A DNA stretch of 64,000 bases from Saprospiraceae bacterium (GTDB taxonomy: Bacteria > Bacteroidota > Bacteroidia > Chitinophagales > Saprospiraceae): the NCBI GenBank assembly GCA_020848995.1, contig JADLHA010000024.1:124001-188000 (forward strand). The letters are read 5' to 3'. Every line of letters begins with the position of its first letter. Position 1 is the first letter of the stretch. A model generated the notes under the pieces. It worked only from the letters and a program-made list of their open reading frames with translations, was not told the DNA's origin and did not search any database. Both the position numbers and the translations under genes were made by a program. Shown here piece after piece: positions 1-7,799 of the stretch.

Positions 1-1965
1 GTGGATGATTTCATGAGGCACTCCGATTTTATCCGGCAGCCTCATCTTTCCTACGTAGTTTGCCGTGATGTTCCACAGCCATTTTTTGTTGGGGGTTTCA
101 AGATCCAGACTGGCAATGGCCCGGTAGCGCGGAACCATGATGAGCTGGCGGAAACCAGAACGCAACTGGACTCTTGAGTCGGTGTATTTTCCACCGAGCT
201 TGGCGTTTACATGGGGCGAAAATCGGTAGGACAAGGTGAGCAATGCCTGAAAAGCACGCGATTTCCCGTCGAGTGCGTACAGAAGTACTTTTGAGTAATC
301 TTCATCCAGGTCAATGACCTGCTGTTCTTCAAACCAGGTGAGGTAAAAATCTGCATTCACTTCGAGCTCATTTCCAAATAGGCCGGGCTTGCCAACCAGA
401 TTGAATCCCGAATTCCAGGAAAGCTCTCTTTCCAACTTGTCCTCTATCACCCATTGTTTGGATGTGGCAAAGAGGTGCGCGTTTTCAGATAAAATGCGCG
501 GACGCCGGAAACCGCGGCCAACGGATGCGCGCAGGGTCCAATCTTGTGCCACGAGATACCGCATACTCGCGCGGGGCATTATAATGGGTGGCAGCCCTGC
601 CTGCCATTCCAGATGCAAACCGAGTGTGCTCGTAAAAGAATTGCCCGTTACATTCTTGTTGCGGAAGGTATGCTCTAAAAACAGTCCTGCAACTTTTTCT
701 TCGTAATCAAGCTGCGTTCCGGAAAAGTTTTCTTGTGCTGAGCTGTAGGCGAAATGAGGGCCACTCATCAACTGGTGACGCCCATCCCCAAAAGGATGAT
801 TGTATAACAGCTTGAGGAAAGCTCTTTTTTCCTCTGACTGGAAATGCCGGTCGCCATATTCGCCTGAAATGGATGAATAACTCAGATCGTAAATCGACCC
901 CGAATTCTGGTCCGGGTTACCGAACCCGACGTAACCAAGATTTCCGAACAGGTTGAAATGCTCCAGTTTTTGGCGAATGCGATACGCGGCTTCGTTAGCG
1001 AGCTGGCCTCCGGTGCGCTCCTCATAAAGCGCATGTGCGTTGACCTGGCCTTCAAAGCGATGGCCCAAAAGGGTATTCCTGAACAAGCCGTTGACGCGGT
1101 TGATGCGGGGTTCATCCTGGAAGAGGTCTCCATTGTGATCGCGCGTTTGTTCCTGCAGGGTTCCGTTTAAATAAAGACCTGAGGAGCGCGCTTCGCTCCA
1201 CCTTTGGTTCAGGTGGAGGTTGCCTTCAAGACGACCATGACCGTCGGCGAAGAAGTTGGCGTACACCGGGTGATCTTCATTGGGTTTTTTAAGTTGCACG
1301 TTGATCGCACCCGTCATGCCATTGGCTCCGTTTAGCACGGAAGAAGCTCCTTTTTGGATGTCGACCCGTTCTAGCCAGGTACCACTCAGCAGATCGTACC
1401 CCGCATTCGCCAGGATTCCGGCAAAGGCTGGCTTGTTTTCGATGAGCAGTTCGCTGTAAAGTCCACGCAACCCGAGGAACTGGATTTCCTTAGAACCTGT
1501 GGCAGCATTGGTGTAACTCACATCCACGGCATTGCTCGTTTGAAAACTCTCCGACAAGCTGCAGCAGGCAGCTTTGCGGAACTCTTTGCTCAGCAGGCTC
1601 TCGGTGTTGACCGGATTCAATCGCGAAAACGCATTGGAGTTGCGTTCGCTGATCACCTCCACACCGGTAAGCGCTATGCCCTCCCGGAGAACGAACACTT
1701 CCAAAAGGGCGGTGTCGCTGATTTCGACCGTGTCCGCCTGATAGCCCGTGTAGCGAATGACCAGATTGCGCACTCCCGGGGTTCGCTCCAGCCGGAAAAA
1801 ACCATTTGCATCGGTTGTGGTGCCGCTGCCTGTATTCAGCCAGTGCAGGGAAGCTCCAATCAATGCCTGTCGCTGTTCATCGACCACGTTTCCCATGAGG
1901 GCTTGCGCCTGACTGGAAACAGCACAGCATGCCAATATGATGAGTACAAAGCATTTTTTGCCCAT
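1..1965 (-). CDS. TonB-dependent receptor, metal-type, C-terminus outside window
   Basis: Outer-membrane TonB-dependent receptor; the frame is open from the ATG at 1965 to the window edge, giving about 655 residues without the end of the barrel. A signal peptide (ending near SSQAQA) is followed by a carboxypeptidase-regulatory-like domain (about residues 23-100), a plug domain (about 115-235, with FLGLRGLYSELLIENKPAFA and IQKGASSVLNGANGMTGAINV) and a beta-barrel. The plug carries an unusual Cys pair (KAACCSLSESF). This plug signature is one I associate with Bacteroidota receptors found beside small Cys-rich proteins and thought to handle metals. The Cys-rich gene 56 bases upstream on the same strand fits. 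The substrate (copper or another metal) is inference. Confidence 0.9.
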   Translation of the reverse strand, partial: MGKKCFVLIILACCAVSSQAQALMGNVVDEQRQALIGASLHWLNTGSGTTTDANGFFRLERTPGVRNLVIRYTGYQADTVEISDTALLEVFVLREGIALTGVEVISERNSNAFSRLNPVNTESLLSKEFRKAACCSLSESFQTSNAVDVSYTNAATGSKEIQFLGLRGLYSELLIENKPAFAGILANAGYDLLSGTWLERVDIQKGASSVLNGANGMTGAINVQLKKPNEDHPVYANFFADGHGRLEGNLHLNQRWSEARSSGLYLNGTLQEQTRDHNGDLFQDEPRINRVNGLFRNTLLGHRFEGQVNAHALYEERTGGQLANEAAYRIRQKLEHFNLFGNLGYVGFGNPDQNSGSIYDLSYSSISGEYGDRHFQSEEKRAFLKLLYNHPFGDGRHQLMSGPHFAYSSAQENFSGTQLDYEEKVAGLFLEHTFRNKNVTGNSFTSTLGLHLEWQAGLPPIIMPRASMRYLVAQDWTLRASVGRGFRRPRILSENAHLFATSKQWVIEDKLERELSWNSGFNLVGKPGLFGNELEVNADFYLTWFEEQQVIDLDEDYSKVLLYALDGKSRAFQALLTLSYRFSPHVNAKLGGKYTDSRVQLRSGFRQLIMVPRYRAIASLDLETPNKKWLWNITANYVGKMRLPDKIGVPHEIIH

Positions 1966-2021
1966 AGTAATTGCAATAAAAAAGTAAAAAAATCAGGGTT
2001 CCGGTAAAGAGACACTATGGG

Positions 2022-2453
2022 CTAACAGCGCCTGATGCAATGCATCAGCAGACGGTTGGTTCCGGAAGGTATGTTGAAGTGAGAATCTTTGGTGTGCAGC
2101 AGCCGGGTGGGTGTATCCAGGAAAAAGTGGAAGAATGGGTCCGGTGACAGCTCAGCCCAGTCGATCGAGGGCAACTGATCCTGATCCGGTTTTTGAGCAT
2201 CGTAATCCAAAAAGAGGTAATCGACGACCCGGTTTTTGCAGGGACCCGAAGGCTGCGGGTGAGCAGTGCAACATTTGCCGTTGGCACTGCACTTTTTCTC
2301 CGTTGTATGCCGCACACAGGCATCCTCCTGAGGGAGAAGGGAATAGGCAATATCCCTGGAGCAACAGCAATAGAGGGCAAACACATTGACCCCAAACTGG
2401 GAAACCAGCAGGTTCAGGGAAACAATCGCTACCAGGAACTTTTTGAATGCCAT
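2022..2453 (-). CDS. Cys-rich exported protein, HYC_CC_PP-like
   Basis: A 143-residue protein with an N-terminal hydrophobic export signal (about residues 5-27) and a Cys-rich body: YCCCSRD near residue 30, further single Cys residues, a KCC pair and a late PSGPCKN segment. Size, exported nature and Cys pattern resemble the small HYC_CC_PP-type proteins encoded beside TonB receptors in Bacteroidota. It lies 56 bases upstream of the receptor ending off the window, on the same strand, so the two probably form one transcript. A periplasmic metal-handling role is inferred from Cys content and context only. Confidence 0.7.
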   Translation of the reverse strand: MAFKKFLVAIVSLNLLVSQFGVNVFALYCCCSRDIAYSLLPQEDACVRHTTEKKCSANGKCCTAHPQPSGPCKNRVVDYLFLDYDAQKPDQDQLPSIDWAELSPDPFFHFFLDTPTRLLHTKDSHFNIPSGTNRLLMHCIRRC

Positions 2454-2498
2454 TCGTGTTTATAACGCAGTTTTAGCCAACTTGTTCCTAATATTTCC

Positions 2499-3638
2499 TC
2501 ATTTTAGGGATTCTCGGGCGATTACGAGTTTCTGAATTTCCGAGGTTCCCTCACCAATGGTACAGAGTTTTGAATCGCGGTAGAACTTCTCTACGGGAAA
2601 ATCTTTGGTATAGCCATATCCGCCAAAGATCTGTACGGCCTCCGTGGAGGAGCGGACGGCGACTTCGGAGGCATAATATTTAGCCATGGCGGCCTCCCGC
2701 GTCATTTTCTGCCCCAGGTCTTTCATTTTGCCAGCTTGGCGCGTCAGGAGTTCTGCAGCTTCGATCTGAACGGCCAAATCCGCCAGTTTGAAGGCAATCC
2801 CCTGAAATTGGGCAATTTTCTGGCCGAATTGTTCGCGCTCCTGAGCATACTGCACGGCAGCTTGGTAAGCCCCTTTAGCGATTCCAAGAGACAAGGCTGC
2901 TATGCTGATTCTGCCTCCATCGAGGACCTTCATGGCCTGGATGAATCCTTCTCCGACCTTTCCGAGCACATTCCTGGCTGGAATGCGGCATTGGTCAAAG
3001 ATCATCTCGGCCGTTTCGGAGGCACGCATACCCAATTTGTTCTCTTTTTTGCCCGAGGTGAAGCCTGGAGTTCCCCGCTCGACGATAAATGCGGTCATTC
3101 CCCTGCTGTCGAGCAATTCCCCCGTACGGGCTATGACAACGGCCACTTCGGCTGATTTACCATGGGTGATCCAGGTCTTGGTTCCGTTGATGATCCAGTC
3201 GTCGCCCTCGGGATGGGCAACGCACTTCATGCGAATGGCATCACTTCCGGTATTGGGTTCGGTGAGTCCCCATGCCCCAATCCATTGTCCCGTAGCCAGT
3301 TTGCTCAGGTACTCCTCTTTTTGTTGTTCTGTACCAAAGAGAAGGATGTGGCCGGAACACAGGGAATTGTGGGCTGCAACAGAAAGCCCAATGGCTCCGC
3401 AAACTTTGGCGATTTCTTCTATGATGGTAATGTATTCCTGATACCCTAGCCCCGCGCCGCCGAATTTTTCAGGCACCAGCACGCCTAAAAAGCCCTGCTC
3501 GCCCATGGCGCGCATTACCTCAACCGGAAAATGCTGCTGTTCATCCCAGTCCATCATGTGCGGCCGGATGTGCATTTCAGCAAAACTCCTGGCGGAGTCG
3601 CGTACCATTTTCAAATGCTCTGAATCAAATGGGGACAT
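2499..3638 (-). CDS. acyl-CoA dehydrogenase
   Basis: FAD-dependent acyl-CoA dehydrogenase, 379 residues, the usual length for short/medium-chain family members. It should oxidise an acyl-CoA to the trans-2-enoyl-CoA in the cytoplasm and pass electrons to ETF. Visible signatures are GAWGLTEPNTGSDA (about residue 130, FAD/substrate contact), the R-x-Q-F-G-Q-K-I segment (about 270) and the C-terminal QIFGGYGYTKDFPVEKFYRD followed by GEGTSEIQ, which holds the catalytic Glu position. A TAATTTTG -7 element lies 18 bases before the ATG. Chain-length preference cannot be read from the sequence; it could equally act on branched substrates. Confidence 0.95.
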   Translation of the reverse strand: MSPFDSEHLKMVRDSARSFAEMHIRPHMMDWDEQQHFPVEVMRAMGEQGFLGVLVPEKFGGAGLGYQEYITIIEEIAKVCGAIGLSVAAHNSLCSGHILLFGTEQQKEEYLSKLATGQWIGAWGLTEPNTGSDAIRMKCVAHPEGDDWIINGTKTWITHGKSAEVAVVIARTGELLDSRGMTAFIVERGTPGFTSGKKENKLGMRASETAEMIFDQCRIPARNVLGKVGEGFIQAMKVLDGGRISIAALSLGIAKGAYQAAVQYAQEREQFGQKIAQFQGIAFKLADLAVQIEAAELLTRQAGKMKDLGQKMTREAAMAKYYASEVAVRSSTEAVQIFGGYGYTKDFPVEKFYRDSKLCTIGEGTSEIQKLVIARESLK

Positions 3639-3655
3639 GGATGCGTATTAGACGG

Positions 3656-3663
3656 CAAAATTA
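3656..3663 (-). promoter_or_regulatory. -7 promoter element of acyl-CoA dehydrogenase gene
   Basis: TAATTTTG on the minus strand matches the Bacteroidota TAnnTTTG -7 consensus and lies 17 bases before the ATG at 3638. No clear -33 TTTG is seen at the expected spacing. Confidence 0.5.
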
Positions 3664-3680
3664 AACAACGGTCTGCCGAT

Positions 3681-4949
3681 TCAATAGTTGTAGCGCTTTT
3701 GCCATTTTTCCTTTAGGTATTCTAAAAACCGGCGTTCGGGAGGATTTTCTCCAGGTGTGTAAAATGCGGTCCCTGAAAGGGTTTCAGGAAGGTACTCCTG
3801 GTCAGTAAAGTTGCCCGGGTGGTCGTGGACGTATTGGTATCCTTCTCCGTATTGGAGATTTTTCATCAAGCCGGTCACGGCATTGCGAAGGTGCAGAGGC
3901 ACTGGCAGGGGGCCTTCTTTTCGAGTACAGGCCAGCGCTTGCTCAATCGCTATATAGGCCGAATTGGATTTTGGAGAACAAGCCAGGTAAACCGTTGCCT
4001 CAGCCAGGATGATCCTGCATTCAGGCCAGCCTACCATGGCCGTTGCCTGCTGGCAGGAAGTGGCGAGCAGTAGCGCATTGGGGTTTGCCAGACCGATGTC
4101 TTCTGCAGCGGCTATAACCAGTCGCCTGGCAATAAAGGAGGGGTCCTCGCCACCTTCAACCATGCGGGCCAGCCAGTAAAGAGCGGCGTTAGGGTCTGAT
4201 CCGCGAATGGATTTGATAAATGCCGAGGCAATGTCGTAATGCATTTCCCCACCCTTATCGTAAAGCCCCAGGTTTTCCTGAACCAGGCTAACCACCCATT
4301 CATTGGTAATGTGCATGTCTGGGGAAGCTGTATTGCCAAATAACTCCATGATGTTGCACAGCCTACGTGCATCCCCATGGGCTAGCTGCAGCAATGCTTC
4401 GTTCTCTTCGAGCGCTACTTTGCGGCCCTTGAACAGCCAGTCTTTTTCCAGGATGCGGCTGACCAGTTGCAAAAGGTCTGCAGAGGACAAAGGTTTGAGG
4501 GTATATACCTGGCACCGGGAAAGCAGGGCGTTGTTGATTTCAAAGGATGGATTTTCTGTAGTCGCTCCGATCAGAACGACCTGACCCTTTTCAACAGCAG
4601 CCAGCAATGCGTCTTGCTGGGCTTTATTGAAGCGATGCACTTCGTCTATGAAGAGGATAGGGGCCAAGGGGTCGAAGAGCGTTCTCTCTTTTGATTTTTC
4701 GAGCAGCTCCCTCACTTCACGGACCCCGGCGTGAACGGCTGATAGTTCGAAAAAGGGCCGGCGAAGCTGCTGCGCCAGGATTCGTGCGAGGCTGGTTTTA
4801 CCAACTCCGGGTGGACCCCATAAGATCATGGAAGGCAAGTGGCCTTTTTCCAAGGCTTGTGTCAATACCTTGCCCGGACCCACCAGGTGTTCCTGGCCCA
4901 GCAAATCTTCCAGATTCGCAGGTCGCATGCGCTCTGCCAGCGGTTGCAT
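3681..4949 (-). CDS. rarA: replication-associated recombination protein A (AAA+ ATPase)
   Basis: RarA/MgsA (eukaryotic WRNIP1) family, 422 residues, full family length. AAA+ ATPase acting at stalled replication forks. Walker A GPPGVGKT is at residues 45-52, Walker B ILFIDE at about 98-103, sensor-1 in GATTENPSFEINNALLSRC, and the C-terminal tetramerisation half contains SIRGSDPNAALYWLARM and the conserved PxHLRNA segment. The N-terminal PLAERMRPANLEDLLGQEHL is diagnostic. It is divergent from the gene at 5048, with 98 bases between. Confidence 0.95.
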   Translation of the reverse strand: MQPLAERMRPANLEDLLGQEHLVGPGKVLTQALEKGHLPSMILWGPPGVGKTSLARILAQQLRRPFFELSAVHAGVREVRELLEKSKERTLFDPLAPILFIDEVHRFNKAQQDALLAAVEKGQVVLIGATTENPSFEINNALLSRCQVYTLKPLSSADLLQLVSRILEKDWLFKGRKVALEENEALLQLAHGDARRLCNIMELFGNTASPDMHITNEWVVSLVQENLGLYDKGGEMHYDIASAFIKSIRGSDPNAALYWLARMVEGGEDPSFIARRLVIAAAEDIGLANPNALLLATSCQQATAMVGWPECRIILAEATVYLACSPKSNSAYIAIEQALACTRKEGPLPVPLHLRNAVTGLMKNLQYGEGYQYVHDHPGNFTDQEYLPETLSGTAFYTPGENPPERRFLEYLKEKWQKRYNY

Positions 4950-5032
4950 TCGGGTGCAAGTTCAAGAGAATTAAACAATTTCCGGACTGGCTGGTCACGG
5001 TTTTACTGAATGCCCGTTCAAAAGTTAGGGAG

Positions 5033-5040
5033 TATATTTG
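5033..5040 (+). promoter_or_regulatory. -7 promoter element directly before the 5048 gene
   Basis: TATATTTG, a full match to TAnnTTTG, ends only 7 bases before the ATG at 5048. If transcription starts at the usual distance, the mRNA would have almost no leader. Confidence 0.55.
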
Positions 5041-5047
5041 ATTCAAA

Positions 5048-7318
5048 ATGGGCAGTATCCTAAATTTCACTTCATTCCCTCTGGGCCTGGCGTGGTTCAT
5101 TTGTTTAGTTTGCTCGCCATTATTTGGTGCCCACATCATCGGTGGCGAAATGCTTTATGAATGCCTAGGGTATGGAAAGAACGGGTCGGACACAACTTCT
5201 CGCAGCTATTTGATAACCATAAAATTATATAGGGATTGTGCCTCATCCGGGGCCCAGTTTGACAATCCACTTGGGTTTACCATTTACAGGAGGCAGGGTG
5301 GAAATTGGGTCAACGTCCGGGGTGGAAACCGAGAATTTTCGGTTGAACTCAGCACTCCCGTCAGAGAGATCGAACCACCGGACTATCCCTGCCTGGTGCT
5401 TCCTCCCAATATTTGCGGAGAAACCGGGATCTACCAGCAACAGGTGGACCTTCCCATCATCGGTTCTGAATACCTCGTCGTTTGGCAGCGATGCTGCCGG
5501 AACAATACCATTACCAACATTCTTGATCCCGAATCGACCGGGGCTACGTATTTTATTGAGATCCATCCCGAATCTCAGCGCACCTGCAACAACAGTCCGG
5601 TCTTCATAAACTTTCCTCCAACGGTACTTTGTGTCAACGCTCCTTTTAAATTTGACCACTCGGCTTTTGACAAGGAGGGGGATTTGCTGGTTTACGAGTT
5701 TTGTGAGCCGCTCTCAGGAGGTGGCCGGCAGGGCGGGGGCAATTGCCAGTCCGTTATCCCTACGCCTGATTGCCTTCCGCCTTACACCCCGGTAGCCTTT
5801 CGTTTTCCTTACACCGCTCTGTTTCCTTTGGGGGTCAATTCACAGGTAACCATTAACTCCCTTAACGGCATCATTACAGGAACACCCGACGTCATCGGCC
5901 AATTTGTCGTAGGCGTATGCGTGTATGAGTATCGAAACGGGACCTTGTTATCGGTAGTCAAGAGGGATTTTCAATTTAATGTTGCCAGTTGTGAGGGCAT
6001 TGTCGAGGCGCGGCTGGGGGGAGCAAGCCAGCTTACTCCCGATCAGTTTAGCATCACCCTGTGCGGCACCCGGGATTACCAATTTCAGAATGCAAGCATT
6101 GACAGCCGGTACATCAAAGACGTACTTTGGACCTATGAAAATGGAGGCCGCATCGATTCAGTGACCGCATGGGCCCCATTCGTTCAGTTTGAAGAAGGAG
6201 GATGGCACTCCGGGCGGTTTATTCTCAACCCCGGCAGCAACTGCGGCGATACGGGTTATTTCAGGATCAACGTCATCCCCGATCTCGAAGCCGACTTTTC
6301 CGCGCTTTACGATAGCTGCTCACCGGGTCCCGTGCAATTTACAGACAAATCGAGTTCGACTTTTTCTGCTGTTGAACAATGGAAATGGAGTGCCGGAGAC
6401 GGGATCGTCTCCTTTGTGCAGCATCCCTCCATACGCTATGTAAGGCCGGGCAAGTACCCTGTATTGCTTACCGTTTGGGACAATTTTGGTTGTGTCCAAA
6501 CCAGCTACAAGGAAATCAACTGGTTTCCGTCACCGGAGGTGCTCATCTTTTCGCCGACGAAAAGCGAAGGGTGTATTCCGCTCGACGTGGGTTTTCGCAA
6601 CATTTCATTTCCCACAGACAGCAGTTACCGGTTCGTTTGGCATTTCTCAGATGGCAAAACCGACTCGGGATATCAGGTCGTACACCGCTTCGAACGTGCG
6701 GGCCGTTATGGCCTGAAGATGGAAGTGACTTCGCCCCTGGGTTGTTATAGTGAAAGAGATTTTCCGGAAGTCATAGAAGCTTCGGATCCACCTGTGGCCC
6801 GGTGGAGCGTCGACAAACAAGCCGTAAGCCTGACAAGTCCGGAAGTACACCTCCGGGATTTGAGCCAGGGAACGGTGGGCAGGAGTTGGATCGTCGATGG
6901 CAATGCACATTATTTTGGTGAAGACCTCGAATATGCTTTCGCAGATACGGGCATTCACCGGATTCTACTCATAGCAGTCGACCGTTTTTTGTGCACCGAT
7001 ACCCTGGAAACGACCATCCGGGTTTACCGGGAAGTGCATTTTTACCTTCCAAATGCTTTTACGCCGAACGGAGATGGCAAAAATGATGTTTTTGGTCCCG
7101 TTGGAAGCCTCGACGCGTTGGGACAATACGGCATGACCATATACGACCGGTGGGGATCGAAAGTATTTAATGCATCTGACCCCGCAGATTTCTGGAACGG
7201 CAATTTGAATAATTCCGGGAAGGCACTTCCATCAGGCGCCTACGTCTGCGAAGTGCATTACACGGGTACCGATGGCAGCCCTTTGGTTACGCGGCAGGTC
7301 TTTGCCCTGATCCGTTGA
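5048..7318 (+). CDS. secreted PKD-domain protein with gliding-motility-type C-terminal domain
   Basis: Large exported protein, 756 residues. An N-terminal signal (about residues 10-28, ending near SPLFGA) precedes a Cys-containing N-terminal region beginning HIIGGEMLYECLG, of a type common in Bacteroidota surface proteins. PKD-like beta-sandwich repeats occupy about 420-590 (for example WKWSAGDGIVSF and FVWHFSDGKTDSGYQ). The last 90 residues form a CHU_C/gliding-motility C-terminal domain: FYLPNAFTPNGDGKNDVFGP, IYDRWGSKVFN, then WNG...LPSGAYVCEVHY. That domain is the type B sorting signal for the type IX secretion system. Probable role is surface adhesion or matrix; the ligand is unknown. The ATG follows its -7 element by 7 bases. 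Confidence 0.9.
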   Translation: MGSILNFTSFPLGLAWFICLVCSPLFGAHIIGGEMLYECLGYGKNGSDTTSRSYLITIKLYRDCASSGAQFDNPLGFTIYRRQGGNWVNVRGGNREFSVELSTPVREIEPPDYPCLVLPPNICGETGIYQQQVDLPIIGSEYLVVWQRCCRNNTITNILDPESTGATYFIEIHPESQRTCNNSPVFINFPPTVLCVNAPFKFDHSAFDKEGDLLVYEFCEPLSGGGRQGGGNCQSVIPTPDCLPPYTPVAFRFPYTALFPLGVNSQVTINSLNGIITGTPDVIGQFVVGVCVYEYRNGTLLSVVKRDFQFNVASCEGIVEARLGGASQLTPDQFSITLCGTRDYQFQNASIDSRYIKDVLWTYENGGRIDSVTAWAPFVQFEEGGWHSGRFILNPGSNCGDTGYFRINVIPDLEADFSALYDSCSPGPVQFTDKSSSTFSAVEQWKWSAGDGIVSFVQHPSIRYVRPGKYPVLLTVWDNFGCVQTSYKEINWFPSPEVLIFSPTKSEGCIPLDVGFRNISFPTDSSYRFVWHFSDGKTDSGYQVVHRFERAGRYGLKMEVTSPLGCYSERDFPEVIEASDPPVARWSVDKQAVSLTSPEVHLRDLSQGTVGRSWIVDGNAHYFGEDLEYAFADTGIHRILLIAVDRFLCTDTLETTIRVYREVHFYLPNAFTPNGDGKNDVFGPVGSLDALGQYGMTIYDRWGSKVFNASDPADFWNGNLNNSGKALPSGAYVCEVHYTGTDGSPLVTRQVFALIR

Positions 7319-7363
7319 GCTCTTTGTGGGTCCCCAGGTTCCGCCAATCGGTTTCGATGGTAA

Positions 7364-7789
7364 TTAATCCTTAAAAACGGCAAAGTCTTCGGCCTTGCTG
7401 ACCTTGATGATGTATGACCGCGTACATACCTGGTGAACATACTGATCGTATCCCTCGACCATTCCGGTTACTACAAAGCGTTTGTTTGCCGGGTTTTTGA
7501 TGTTGCTGTACAATTCAATGGGTACAGCGCTGCCAAATTCAATCTTGATCGTATAGTCATAATTGTCGGGATCCCTGGCAAAGATCGTATTGCCTGCGGT
7601 CATGATGTTGTTGTTGAGCTGCATTTCCAGTTTAATGACCTTGCCTTCGCAGTTCATTTTCTTGCCACACGGACCTTTGCAATCCGATCGTTGGAGGATT
7701 CCTTTGATGCCCTTGGCGGTTGAGTTGCCAGGAGAGCAGGCGGTCAATGCCATGCAGCTCAATGCAAAAAAAACCAGAAGTCGTGTCAT
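7364..7789 (-). CDS. small lipoprotein, unknown function
   Basis: A 141-residue exported protein. The N-terminus ends in LTACSPGNS, a lipobox with Cys at about residue 18. The remainder has a Cys-rich segment (CKGPCGKKMNCEGK) followed by a region that looks like a small beta fold (IKIEFGSAVPIELYSNIKNP). I do not recognise a named family. It lies 10 bases after the start side of the S46 peptidase gene and is co-directional downstream of it (peptidase ends at 7800), so the two probably share a transcript. Confidence 0.75.
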   Translation of the reverse strand: MTRLLVFFALSCMALTACSPGNSTAKGIKGILQRSDCKGPCGKKMNCEGKVIKLEMQLNNNIMTAGNTIFARDPDNYDYTIKIEFGSAVPIELYSNIKNPANKRFVVTGMVEGYDQYVHQVCTRSYIIKVSKAEDFAVFKD

Positions 7790-7799
7790 AAATGCGGGC

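Noticed and set aside
1540..2007. A 155-residue plus-strand frame in the first TonB receptor
   Set aside because: The minus-strand reading has a signal peptide, plug and barrel over the full length; this frame has no motif.
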